64,000 bases of DNA from Nitrospinaceae bacterium (GTDB taxonomy: Bacteria; Nitrospinota; Nitrospinia; Nitrospinales; Nitrospinaceae), in contig JAJDBF010000002.1 in the NCBI GenBank assembly GCA_029261535.1, positions 79,728 to 143,727 on the forward strand. The letters are read 5' to 3'. The first letter of the stretch is position 1. Each line of letters opens with the position of its first letter. A program made the translations under genes and the position numbers. Under the pieces are notes generated by a model. That model had not been told where the DNA came from. It made no database searches and saw only the letters and a list, made by a program, of their open reading frames with translations. Positions 37,360 to 45,197 of this stretch are shown here, one piece after another.

Positions 37360-37375
37360 ATGAGGGTGTGATGAG
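37360..37375 (-). promoter_or_regulatory. Candidate Pho box, distal to pstS
   Basis: ATGAG at 37360 and again at 37371 (plus strand), exactly 11 bases apart. On the gene strand these are CTCAT repeats, comparable to the CTGTCAT repeats of E. coli Pho boxes. Confidence 0.5.
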
Positions 37376-37411
37376 ACTTGTATTTGCAAAAAATGGGAGG
37401 GGTCTTTTTTT

Positions 37412-39190
37412 CTATTCGCTATCAGGCAGGTGAATCGAGAAGACGCTACCGGTGCCGGGGTGGCTCTCGACTTCGACGGAGCCGCCGTGAGCCTGAGCGA
37501 TGTGCTTGACGATGGCGAGGCCGAGTCCGGTGCCTCCCATTTGCCGGCTTCTCGCTTTATCGACCCGATAAAATCGCTCGAACAAACGCGGCAGGTGATG
37601 CACATCAATGCCGCGCCCCTGATCTTTCACTCGAATGGTCACGCCACCGTTTTGATGAACCGCTTCTATATGAATATGTTTTTGGGCATCGCTGTACTTG
37701 ATGGCATTGTCCACCAGGTTGACCACCGCCTCTTCCAACAGGGGTGGATTGATCCGGGCCATCAATTTTATTTCGCAATCAAGGTTGAGAAAAACATCTT
37801 TCTCGCTGGCCTTGGGGGAACAGTCGTTAATCGCATTTTCCAGAACTTCGCGGAGCCGACACTTTTCGGTCACAATTTCGCTGGTCTCGGAATCCTGTTC
37901 AATGCGTGACAGACTGAGCAAATCCTCGATGATCGCATTGAGTCGCTCGGCCTGTTTGGACACGATCCCGAGAAATCGTTTGGTGTCTTCCGGTGATTTC
38001 AGTGCTCCATCCAGCAGGGTCTCGACAAACCCCTTGATCGAGGTGATGGGCGTTTTCAGTTCGTGCGATACATTGGCGACAAAATCCCGGCGCATCGTTT
38101 CCAGTTTTCTAAGTCGGGTGACATCATACAAAACGAACACCGCGCCGATGCTTTCGTTCTGCGTATTTCTAAGAATGCTTCCGCGAGTTTGCAGATAACG
38201 CACCTGCCCCTCCCAGGACAGTTCTATTTCGCCTTCCAGCAAGTCGCGGCTGTCGAGTGCTTTCTTCACGAAATCCAGCAGTTGCGTATTGCGGACCACC
38301 GCCTGCAAGGGTTTGCCCTGTGCCTGTTGCGGATTGATTCCAAACAATCGCCCCGCCGCCTGATTGAGATGAATCACAATTTCATCCGGATCGATGGCGA
38401 ACACGCCTTCCACCATACTGGTGAGAATCGCTTCCTGCTCATTGCGTTGCTCGGTGATGGTTCGGATGCGGTCATCCAACTGCACCGCCATATTGTTGAG
38501 CGCCTGCGACAACCCGTCAAATTCACGAATCTCGGTCAGAGGCAGACGAAAACTAAAATCACCCTCGGCAAACCGCTCGGCTCCCGATTTCACCTGCCCC
38601 ACATGCCGGACCACGTCTCTGGAAAAATAGAACAGCATCAACCCGGCGAACACGGCAAATAACAATCCCGCAAAAGAAAGCGGCCAGGCCAGGTTGTCGA
38701 GTGTATTTCCTAAAGAGCTGAGTGGCAGGGAAGCCCGTATGACGGCTGAAACGCGGTCATGGGTTACCAAGGGTACCGCGACATAAAGAGTATTTTCTTT
38801 TTTATAGTGACCTTCGCGCACATCGTGTCCGGAGGCACCTTTGAGGGCTTGCCGGATTTCAGGTCGGTCGCCGTGATTGTCCAGCCGCGAAGGATCTTCT
38901 TGCGAATCGCATAAAACCGAGCCGTCCTCTGCCACCAGGGTGATGCGTGCTTGTGCACTGCGTCCTAAACGAAGGCAAACCTGTTGTAAGTTATCAGGCG
39001 TTGACGATGTCAGCAGACGCATCATTTGAGGCCGGAGCAATTCCGCGCGGACCTGCAAATCATCCCGTGACTGCTGAAAAATAAAATCGCGCAGGGAATT
39101 GAGGGAGAACCAACCCACCGCACCGAGCGCCACAAAAAGAACCAGTGCCACCGGAATGAATTTTTGCCGCACCAGCGATTTGGAAATCAT
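37412..39190 (-). CDS. phoR: Phosphate-regulon sensor kinase PhoR
   Basis: A 592-residue membrane histidine kinase. Two transmembrane helices (FIPVALVLFVALGAVGWF and near 160-180, PLSFAGLLFAVFAGLMLFYF) flank a periplasmic domain, followed by HAMP, a PAS domain (ILTSMVEGVFAIDPDEIVIH) and HisKA with SHELKTPITSIKGFVETLL (phospho-acceptor His 376). The ATPase domain has NLVDNAIKYS, VKDQGRGID and GTGLGLAIVKHIAQAHGG. Classical E. coli PhoR lacks the sizeable periplasmic domain. The start at 39190 is preceded by CAGGAGTAGC and follows the phoB stop by one base. It phosphorylates PhoB under phosphate limitation. Confidence 0.93.
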   Translation of the reverse strand: MISKSLVRQKFIPVALVLFVALGAVGWFSLNSLRDFIFQQSRDDLQVRAELLRPQMMRLLTSSTPDNLQQVCLRLGRSAQARITLVAEDGSVLCDSQEDPSRLDNHGDRPEIRQALKGASGHDVREGHYKKENTLYVAVPLVTHDRVSAVIRASLPLSSLGNTLDNLAWPLSFAGLLFAVFAGLMLFYFSRDVVRHVGQVKSGAERFAEGDFSFRLPLTEIREFDGLSQALNNMAVQLDDRIRTITEQRNEQEAILTSMVEGVFAIDPDEIVIHLNQAAGRLFGINPQQAQGKPLQAVVRNTQLLDFVKKALDSRDLLEGEIELSWEGQVRYLQTRGSILRNTQNESIGAVFVLYDVTRLRKLETMRRDFVANVSHELKTPITSIKGFVETLLDGALKSPEDTKRFLGIVSKQAERLNAIIEDLLSLSRIEQDSETSEIVTEKCRLREVLENAINDCSPKASEKDVFLNLDCEIKLMARINPPLLEEAVVNLVDNAIKYSDAQKHIHIEAVHQNGGVTIRVKDQGRGIDVHHLPRLFERFYRVDKARSRQMGGTGLGLAIVKHIAQAHGGSVEVESHPGTGSVFSIHLPDSE

Positions 39191-39191
39191 G

Positions 39192-39878
39192 CTACTCCTG
39201 AAACCGGTAGCCGATGCCGCGCACCGTCTGTATATATTCGGCGCAACTACCAAGCTTGCGACGCAGGCCAACCACCTGAAAATCGACCGACCGATCGGTC
39301 ACCGCATAATTTTCTCCCCGCACCGCGTCAACAATCTGCGAACGGGTGAACACCCAACCGGGCCGGGAGGCCAGCGTCTGTAATATTCTGAATTCGGTGA
39401 AGGTCAGGTCGATCACTTTATTTTCCACCTGCACCTCGTGGCGACCGGGATGGATCATCAATTGCTTGATTTTGATGACCTCGTTTTTGTCAACAACCCT
39501 GCCCCGATTGCGGCGCAGAACAGCCTTGATGCGCGACAGCAGAATCTTCGGGCTGAATGGCTTGGTGACATAATCGTCGGCTCCCATTTCGAGGCCGGTG
39601 ACCACATCGCTCTCTTCACCTTTGGCGGTCACCATCAGCACTGGAATCGATGCGGTCTCGGGATTGGCCTTGAGGGTGCGGCACACTTCCAGGCCATCAA
39701 CGCCAGGCAACATCAAGTCCAGCACCATCAGATCCGGGGACATCGCCAAAGCAGACTTCAACCCCTCTTCTCCGCAAGTCACGCAAGTGACGTTAAAAGC
39801 TTCGCGCGCCAGGTTGTAGCGAATCAATTCCTGAATATCTTCTTCATCCTCTACGACCAGTATTTTTTCACCGGGCAT
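39192..39878 (-). CDS. phoB: Phosphate-regulon response regulator PhoB
   Basis: A 228-residue OmpR-family regulator. The receiver domain (ILVVEDEEDIQELIRYNLAR, phospho-acceptor Asp 54 in VLDLMLPGVDG, VTAKGEE, YVTKPFSP) is followed by the winged-helix domain (LTFTEFRILQTLASRPGWVF, YAVTDRSVDFQVVGLRRKLG). The C-terminus, YIQTVRGIGYRFQE, is PhoB-like. It activates pst and other Pho genes through Pho boxes. phoR follows with a 1-base gap. A candidate Pho box about 80 bases upstream (39954-39970) suggests autoregulation. It is the first gene of the block. Confidence 0.94.
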   Translation of the reverse strand: MPGEKILVVEDEEDIQELIRYNLAREAFNVTCVTCGEEGLKSALAMSPDLMVLDLMLPGVDGLEVCRTLKANPETASIPVLMVTAKGEESDVVTGLEMGADDYVTKPFSPKILLSRIKAVLRRNRGRVVDKNEVIKIKQLMIHPGRHEVQVENKVIDLTFTEFRILQTLASRPGWVFTRSQIVDAVRGENYAVTDRSVDFQVVGLRRKLGSCAEYIQTVRGIGYRFQE

Positions 39879-39953
39879 GGCATCCTCTTGGCGTTTGCTC
39901 GTTATTAATAATCTTTTGTCATTCTATTTTGCCGCGCTATCTGTTTGAACAGA

Positions 39954-39970
39954 ATGAGGTTTTTGTGAGG
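39954..39970 (-). promoter_or_regulatory. Candidate Pho box upstream of phoB
   Basis: ATGAGG then GTGAGG on the plus strand, with TGAGG at 39955 and 39966, 11 bases apart. The same element type precedes pstS. PhoB autoregulation is the inferred meaning. Confidence 0.5.
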
Positions 39971-40128
39971 ATCCGGTAGTGGCACGCTGTTTGGCCTCGC
40001 GACATTATAACAATGTAAGGCAAAGATAGTTTTTCAATTGGAGGGGCATATTTTTCCTCAAGTTTCTTCAGGTATTGCCGTTAAGGCCAGATAAGGCTCC
40101 GTTTTATTTAATTTCAAACTATTAAACG

Positions 40129-41061
40129 ATGCGAACAGAACTTCAAATCAATCCGGTCCCGATCGCGCGGATAACCATCACCAAACCCTGCGCGGAATGC
40201 GAGGAAACAGAGACCGAAGAAGCACGGGCCAAGGGAATTGAAGAAGACCGCGTATCGCTCAGCGCGGAATCTCAGGAAGCTCTTGAAAAGGAAGGAAAAA
40301 ACTCTAAGTCAGGGAATTCTTCCGGAAAACCGGTCGGGGCCGATGGTCAACCCGTTTCGGAAGAAGATGCCCGAATAATCCAGCAATTGCAGGCCACCGA
40401 CCGGGAAGTGCGCGCCCATGAACAGGCCCATAAAGCCGCCGCCGGACCCTATGCTGTCGGTGGACCGACTTTTCAATACACCACGGGTCCCGATGGCAAA
40501 CGCTATGCGGTAGGTGGCGAGGTACGGATCGACACCGCGCCGGTGCCGGATAATCCGGAAGCCACCATTGTGAAAGCGCAGACCATTCGCCGCGCCGCCT
40601 TGGCTCCGGCCGATCCGTCCGGGCAGGATAGGCAAGTCGCCGCCGCCGCCACCCAGCTTGAAACGCAGGCACGGCAGGAAATTCAGGAAGAACGGCGCGC
40701 GGAAAATCAGGAGAAAACCGAGGGAGCTGAAGAGGAAGGCGCGACCGCACCCTCAGCAGGACAGGAAAACACATCCGGCACCGAGGCTCCGGCAGGTCCG
40801 GGATCACCAGCAGAAACCAGCGAGGCGGGCGGCATAGCCAGCGCAAGCGGCATTAGCGGGACGGGGACGGGCAACGGTGCCGACACCAAGGGCGATACTT
40901 TTGAACCAATTTCCGGGAACGCACCAGGCGCAACGGCAAACCAAAACGCGCCGGATAGCTCAGAAGCCCCCCGTGAAAATCCAGTCACGCGCAGACAGAC
41001 CCGCCAGTTCACCGACAGCCCCGCCGCCGAATCCGGCCAACTGCTAAATTTGTTTACTTGA
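40129..41061 (+). CDS. SprA-related putative metalloprotease-like protein
   Basis: A 310-residue protein. The core, about residues 80-190, is typical of SprA-related proteins (also described as putative metalloproteases): EEDARIIQQLQATDREVRAH, then HEQAH with ligand-type His 97, Glu 98 and His 101, followed by AAAGPYAVGGPTFQYTTGPD and KRYAVGGEVRID. It ends with AALAPADPSGQDRQVAAAA. The first 75 and last 110 residues are low complexity (Glu, Ala, Gly, Pro) and probably disordered. Peptidase activity is inferred from HExxH only. No signal peptide. It is divergent from phoB. Confidence 0.8.
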   Translation: MRTELQINPVPIARITITKPCAECEETETEEARAKGIEEDRVSLSAESQEALEKEGKNSKSGNSSGKPVGADGQPVSEEDARIIQQLQATDREVRAHEQAHKAAAGPYAVGGPTFQYTTGPDGKRYAVGGEVRIDTAPVPDNPEATIVKAQTIRRAALAPADPSGQDRQVAAAATQLETQARQEIQEERRAENQEKTEGAEEEGATAPSAGQENTSGTEAPAGPGSPAETSEAGGIASASGISGTGTGNGADTKGDTFEPISGNAPGATANQNAPDSSEAPRENPVTRRQTRQFTDSPAAESGQLLNLFT

Positions 41062-41073
41062 TTTTCACAAAAT

Positions 41074-41694
41074 TTATTCGTCTCGCTTCACCGCAAATCC
41101 GGCATACATATACCCGGCGATTTTGGGGCAGGGGAAGTAGAAATTTTCAAGTTTTTCGATTTTGAGGCCGGAGGCTTTGACGAGGTCGTCGATCCTGCGA
41201 TTGAGGTGACAACCGCCCGCAAAAACTTTCTGGATCGGGTTCAGCCGGTTTTGCCAGCGCGCTATTTTTTCATCGGGTGACAACCCGTGCTCCAGAAAAA
41301 CGTAGCGTCCGCCGGGTTTCAGCACGCGCTTGATTTCCTGTAGGGCATTCGCCACCGGCGGGATGGTGCACAAGGTCCAGGTGGTAACAACGGTATCGAC
41401 GGACGCATCTTGCAACGGAATGCGCTCGCCATCGAGATCGACAAACTCAACCGGGAACGTCACCGCGTCCAGTCTTTTTTGAGCGATCTTGCGACCCCTT
41501 TTTGCCGGGTCCAGTGCCCATAATTTAGTGAGGCTGTCCGGATAATGCGACAGGTTGAGGCCGGTACCGAATCCGACTTCCAGCGTGTCTCCTGTCACAT
41601 CGGTAAGATATTTCCGGCGACATTCGGAAAAATCGTCGCCGCGCATGCACAAGTCGATGCCGTAAGGCAGGATGATGTCGGAGTAAAGTCCCAT
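41074..41694 (-). CDS. Class I SAM-dependent methyltransferase
   Basis: A 206-residue methyltransferase of the UbiE/type-11 family. Motif I is LEVGFGTGLNLSHYP, the acidic binder follows in LWALDPAKRGRK, and DASVDTVVTTWTLCTIP with ALQEIKRVLKPGGRYVFLEHG is the usual core. It uses SAM; the target is unknown. The C-terminal tail AGYMYAGFAVKRDE looks like the METTL7-type small-molecule methyltransferases. It converges with the SprA-like gene 12 bases away and lies downstream of slyD in the same direction. Confidence 0.88.
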   Translation of the reverse strand: MGLYSDIILPYGIDLCMRGDDFSECRRKYLTDVTGDTLEVGFGTGLNLSHYPDSLTKLWALDPAKRGRKIAQKRLDAVTFPVEFVDLDGERIPLQDASVDTVVTTWTLCTIPPVANALQEIKRVLKPGGRYVFLEHGLSPDEKIARWQNRLNPIQKVFAGGCHLNRRIDDLVKASGLKIEKLENFYFPCPKIAGYMYAGFAVKRDE

Positions 41695-41826
41695 AGGAGT
41701 ATTTTAACCGCAGAATCCACTGCGGGGTCAGGACAATATTTTCCAAGCTTGTAGAATATTTTTATCAGGTCAATCAGGAGGGGGTCATCATGGAGGCGAT
41801 TTCACAAGTCGCGCACTATGGCAAGC

Positions 41827-42309
41827 CTAGTGCTGGACTCCGCCTTCGCCGTGGACATGACCGTGGCTCTTTTCCTCATCAGTGGCATCGCGGATAGGGC
41901 CCACTTCCACTGCAAAGTGCAGGGTCTCGCCCGCCAGCGGATGGTTGCCGTTGATGTGCACGTCATCGCCTTCCAGCTTGACAATGGTGAAGGGGTGCTG
42001 ACGACCATCCTTCATCTCAGCGGTGAACTGCATACCCTCTTCCAACTCCTTATCCGCCGGAAAATTGGAGCGTTCTACCTTGAATTCAAGCTCAGGATTG
42101 ATTTCTCCATAGCCTTCTTCCGCAGTCACGGTGACATCTTTTTTGTCACCTGTCTTAGCCCCACTGAGGGCAGACTCCAAGCCGGGCACGATTTGTCCCG
42201 AGCCGTGAATGTAGGCGAACGGGTGTTCTTTGGTGCTTTCATCAAGAACTTCACCGCCGTCATTTTTCAGAGTGTAATGGAGGGTGACAACCTTGCCGTC
42301 TGCAATCAT
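41827..42309 (-). CDS. slyD: FKBP-type peptidyl-prolyl isomerase SlyD
   Basis: A 160-residue SlyD. The FKBP part (GKVVTLHYTLKNDGGEVLDE, FAYIHGSGQIVPGLESALSG) is interrupted by the insert-in-flap domain (EEGYGEINPELEFKVERSNF to GDDVHINGNHPLAGETLHF), as in all SlyD proteins. The His-rich tail (SHGHVHGEGGVQH) is shorter than in E. coli but may still bind nickel. It speeds proline isomerisation and folding in the cytoplasm. No hydrogenase or urease genes are in the window. It lies upstream of the methyltransferase with a 132-base gap. Confidence 0.93.
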   Translation of the reverse strand: MIADGKVVTLHYTLKNDGGEVLDESTKEHPFAYIHGSGQIVPGLESALSGAKTGDKKDVTVTAEEGYGEINPELEFKVERSNFPADKELEEGMQFTAEMKDGRQHPFTIVKLEGDDVHINGNHPLAGETLHFAVEVGPIRDATDEEKSHGHVHGEGGVQH

Positions 42310-42405
42310 GGGAACCTTTTAGGCCAAAGGCGGCAGTCCTAAAATTCAGGGACGCAACGCGATTGGGGGGATAAACCGCTTGTCGGGCGGTGTTTTTGAG
42401 AAGCC

Positions 42406-42444
42406 CTCTAATAATCCAAACAATCCTGTTCCGGCAACTCGCTT
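42406..42444. repeat. Dispersed intergenic repeat (family B)
   Basis: CTAATAATCCAAACAATCCT then GTTCCGGCAACTCGC, related to 25186-25222. It sits between the slyD start and the tRNA pair. Confidence 0.6.
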
Positions 42445-42509
42445 TCCCTTGTTTAACAAGGGAAGCTCAAGGCCAGACACCATTATCAGAAGTGCCCTTG
42501 AAAAAAAAG

Positions 42510-42583
42510 CGGGGCCGACGAGATTCGAACTCGCGACCTCTGGCGTGACAGGCCAGCGTTCTAACCAGCTGAACTACGACCCC
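42510..42583 (-). tRNA. tRNA-Asp (GTC)
   Basis: A complete cloverleaf on the minus strand. The 7-bp acceptor stem GGGGTCG/CGGCCCC includes one wobble pair, the anticodon loop is CTGTCAC with GTC, and the T arm is GCGAGTTCGAA-type. The discriminator is G and CCA is not encoded. Confidence 0.95.
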
Positions 42584-42645
42584 GTATTGCAGATATGGAA
42601 ACCTGCTATTTTTTAAACTGATAAGTCCATTCTAAAATAAACAAG

Positions 42646-42718
42646 TGGGCTGAACAGGGCTCGAACCTGTGACCCCCGCCTTGTAAGGGCGGTGCTCTAC
42701 CAGCTGAGCTATCAGCCC
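42646..42718 (-). tRNA. tRNA-Val (TAC)
   Basis: Acceptor stem GGGCTGA/TCAGCCC, D stem GCTC/GAGC, anticodon stem CCGCC/GGCGG with loop CTTACAA (anticodon TAC), T arm ACAGGTTCGAGCCCTGT. Discriminator A, no encoded CCA. It lies 62 bases upstream of tRNA-Asp on the same strand, so the two are probably co-transcribed. Confidence 0.95.
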
Positions 42719-42963
42719 AAAGCCATTACGCAATATAACACGTAAAGGCAAAGGAGTATAAATTGCCTCCATGAACCTGTCAAGCGTTTCCCTGAAGTCC
42801 ACCTGCCATCAACCAAAAAGTTGACCTAATGAGATACCTAACTTAAGAAAAAGCTCCATAAATGTTCCACGCTAAACTTGGGCTGACCCTGCAAAAGCAG
42901 ACAATAATTTTGAGCGCAGGACAAAATACTTGGCGATAGCCGATCGCATTCAAGAACGCGGAT

Positions 42964-43035
42964 AGCGGTTCTTGAACAGGTGTGACCAGCGGTTCTTGAA
43001 CAGGCTGAAGTTGTTCGCGCTTCCGCCTGTTCAAG
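42964..43035. repeat. Direct and inverted repeat cluster
   Basis: AGCGGTTCTTGAACAGG occurs at 42964-42980 and 42988-43004, 24 bases apart. The arm CTTGAACAGGC (42995-43005) is perfectly inverted at 43025-43035, giving an 11-bp stem with a 19-base loop. It lies just past the stop of the DUF2231 gene and could stabilise its 3' end; no T run follows. Confidence 0.6.
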
Positions 43036-43038
43036 TTA

Positions 43039-43572
43039 TCAATCGTCATCATTGTCCCCATGCTCATGCTCGCCGTGCTCCCCGGCAGGTTTCACGCCGC
43101 TTTTCAGTTCGGCCCATTTTTCCGGAGTCAAGTGAGCATTCGCCGCGCCGTATTTATAGACCAGCTCGCCACCAGTGTGTCCGGCATTCATCAACGGAAT
43201 CAGGGCCAGCAAAGCGACAAGACTGAATCCCAACTGTAGTTTTCTTGTATTTTTTCCACGGCAACCGGCAAACGCCGCCAAAAACAAAACACCGGCAATC
43301 CAGGGAATCGGCTCTGCGGCTTCTTCATGGTGTTCGATCACATCTTCAGCGACTATTTTTTCTACCTTCTCTTCATCCGCTTCCCCCAATTGCACGGTGA
43401 CGATTGCAAGGGCGGTGTAAAGGAAAGCCATCCCCACCACGACGCGCCAGGCTTTGGCAGAGACCCAGTTATTTTTGATGGCGTACCACAGACCGAATCC
43501 AATAAATGGGATAGCGATTCCGACAACGATTGCGAAGTGAACGATAATGGGATGTAAGGGCAAATCAAACAT
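43039..43572 (-). CDS. DUF2231 multi-pass membrane protein
   Basis: A 177-residue protein of the DUF2231 family. The start MFDLPLHPIIVHFAIVVGIA, with HP and H before the first membrane helix, is the family signature. Four hydrophobic segments are visible, with an acidic loop (EADEEKVEKIVAEDVIEHHE) and a His/Asp-rich C-terminus (GEHGEHEHGDNDDD). Function unknown; a metal or heme link has been suggested for relatives. GGAGATTACC precedes the ATG at 43572, so I chose it over the frame's opening at 43632. It is upstream of the two tRNAs and divergent from the LuxR-type gene. Confidence 0.85.
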   Translation of the reverse strand: MFDLPLHPIIVHFAIVVGIAIPFIGFGLWYAIKNNWVSAKAWRVVVGMAFLYTALAIVTVQLGEADEEKVEKIVAEDVIEHHEEAAEPIPWIAGVLFLAAFAGCRGKNTRKLQLGFSLVALLALIPLMNAGHTGGELVYKYGAANAHLTPEKWAELKSGVKPAGEHGEHEHGDNDDD

Positions 43573-43684
43573 GGTAATCTCCGTGAAAAGGTTATTTTCA
43601 CCAAGATCACTCTTTTTTCCGAAAAAGACCATCCGGGCTTTGACCTACAGGAAACTCCTTTATTTATAATATTTTACAGGTAGC

Positions 43685-44224
43685 ATGGGGGTTATGGACG
43701 ATTCCAAAAGGGCTTATCAGGTTCTGCTCATTTTCTCCAGCGTGTTGGCGGTGCTGGTCGGGATTGATCTTGTCACCGATTTCAAGTCCGGCGGGAGCGG
43801 TTCCCACCTGATAGTCGAAGGACTCCTCTTCACCATCAGTGCCGGATTCTTCATTTTTGGCCTGCGCCAGCTTCAGGTGGCAAAAACGGAAATTGTAACT
43901 CTCCGTAGAAATATGGACGAGTTGACGCTTGAAAAGGAACAATGGAAACAGAGTTCCCAACGGCTCCTGCAAGGACTGTCGATCAAAATTGAAAGCCAGT
44001 TTACCGACTGGAAACTGACCCCGGCGGAAAAGGAAGTCGGGTTCTTCCTTATTAAGGGGTTTTCTCTCAAGGAAATTTCGGATCTGCGCCAGACTAAAAT
44101 CAAGACCACCCAGCAACAGGCGCAGGCGATTTATCAAAAGTCAGGGCTCGCCAACCGGTCCGAGTTGTCCGCATTTTTCCTGGAAGACCTGCTCCCCCCC
44201 CAATCCACACCCTCTTCTCCTTGA
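43685..44224 (+). CDS. Membrane-tethered LuxR-type HTH protein
   Basis: A 179-residue protein. Two transmembrane helices (VLLIFSSVLAVLVGIDLV and LIVEGLLFTISAGFFIFGL) occupy the first 60 residues, then a coiled-coil-like stretch (TLRRNMDELTLEKEQWKQ). The C-terminus is a LuxR/GerE-type domain: LTPAEKEVGFFLIKGFSLKE, then ISDLRQTKIKTTQQQAQAIY and QKSGLANRSELSAFFLEDLL. There is no receiver or periplasmic sensor domain. DNA binding from the membrane is inferred. An alternative start at 43694 (MDDSKRAY) would be equally plausible. The adjacent gap of 496 bases is full of repeats. Confidence 0.82.
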   Translation: MGVMDDSKRAYQVLLIFSSVLAVLVGIDLVTDFKSGGSGSHLIVEGLLFTISAGFFIFGLRQLQVAKTEIVTLRRNMDELTLEKEQWKQSSQRLLQGLSIKIESQFTDWKLTPAEKEVGFFLIKGFSLKEISDLRQTKIKTTQQQAQAIYQKSGLANRSELSAFFLEDLLPPQSTPSSP

Positions 44225-44720
44225 AATCAACCCTCCTCCAAATCCCACTTCCCCGACACCAAACAGAGACCTTTGCATAAGTACTTTTTTGGGGACTGAA
44301 AAGTGGCGGTCCCCCTTACCTTCGACAAGCTCAGGACAGGCTATCGGCTCAGGGTGACAAATAAAATCAACGAACTGTCATTCTGAACGAGGCCCTTCGA
44401 CAGGCTCAGGATAAACTCCGCAGAGTGAAGAATCTCGCCTTTGCTTTTGTTTGTTGAGTTATGCAAAGCTCTCCACCAAACAGGGGCCTCACACAGGGAC
44501 AAATCCTTTTTTTGTACAAAGTTCGGCACTTTGTTGCCTAATCTTTGCAAAATCAGGGTGCTCCTATTGACAAACTGGCTTCCGGTTCCTATATTTCCTT
44601 TTTTAGTACGCATTTAGAGGGTTTTCCCACTATTCCGTATTTCCTGCAAAGGCCGGTCGGGCACCTTGGTAAAAACGTGCATTCCGGGCCGCTAATAGTT
44701 TTCTGGGACATCCCTGATCC
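44225..44720. repeat. 496-base gap with dispersed repeat (family A)
   Basis: Contains CCTTCGACAAGCTCAGGACA, CAGGATAAACTCCGCAGAGT and GAAGAATCTCGCCTTTGC, parts of a dispersed element also found near 7740, 50600 and 63890. No gene is supported. The region just before 44721 must hold the promoter of the yqeY-dnaG-rpoD cluster, but no clear box stands out. Confidence 0.55.
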
Positions 44721-45167
44721 ATGGACTTAAAACAGACACTCCTTTCAGACCTGAAGGGGGCCATGAAGGCAAGAGAATCCCTCAAGCTCGATACCCTTCG
44801 CATTCTCAGTGCCGAAATCAAGAACCGTGAGATTGAAGTTCGCCAGGACATCGGCGATGACGAGATTTTGGGCCTGGTGACCACGCAGATCAAGCGGCGC
44901 CGGGAAGCAGCTGTTCTCTACGAAAAAGGCGGACGTGCCGATCTCAAGGAAAAAGAAGAAAAAGAAATTGAAATCCTGTCGGTCTATCTGCCCCAACAGG
45001 CCACCGATGACGAACTGCGCCAACGCATCGGCGAGATCGTCGAGGAGACCGGGGCAACCAGTATGAAAGACATGGGGAAAATTATGAAACCCCTGGCGGC
45101 AGAATTCAAGGGCAAGGCAGACGGGAGCCGTCTGAAAACGCTGGTCCAGGAACGACTCGCCGGTTAG
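44721..45167 (+). CDS. yqeY: GatB/YqeY domain protein
   Basis: A 148-residue YqeY-family protein of standard length. MDLKQTLLSDLKGAMKARES, LDTLRILSAEIKNREIE, RRREAAVLYEKGGRADLKEK and MKDMGKIMKPLAAEFKGKAD are the family's conserved stretches. It resembles the tRNA-contacting tail of GatB; its own role is not established. It lies 30 bases before dnaG, a gene order shared by many bacteria. Confidence 0.93.
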   Translation: MDLKQTLLSDLKGAMKARESLKLDTLRILSAEIKNREIEVRQDIGDDEILGLVTTQIKRRREAAVLYEKGGRADLKEKEEKEIEILSVYLPQQATDDELRQRIGEIVEETGATSMKDMGKIMKPLAAEFKGKADGSRLKTLVQERLAG

Positions 45168-45197
45168 TTCCGGCCTCCAACACACGAAATCGAATCT

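Noticed and set aside
42380..42616. Plus-strand frame of 78 codons
   Set aside because: It runs through tRNA-Asp and a dispersed repeat, so it is not a gene.
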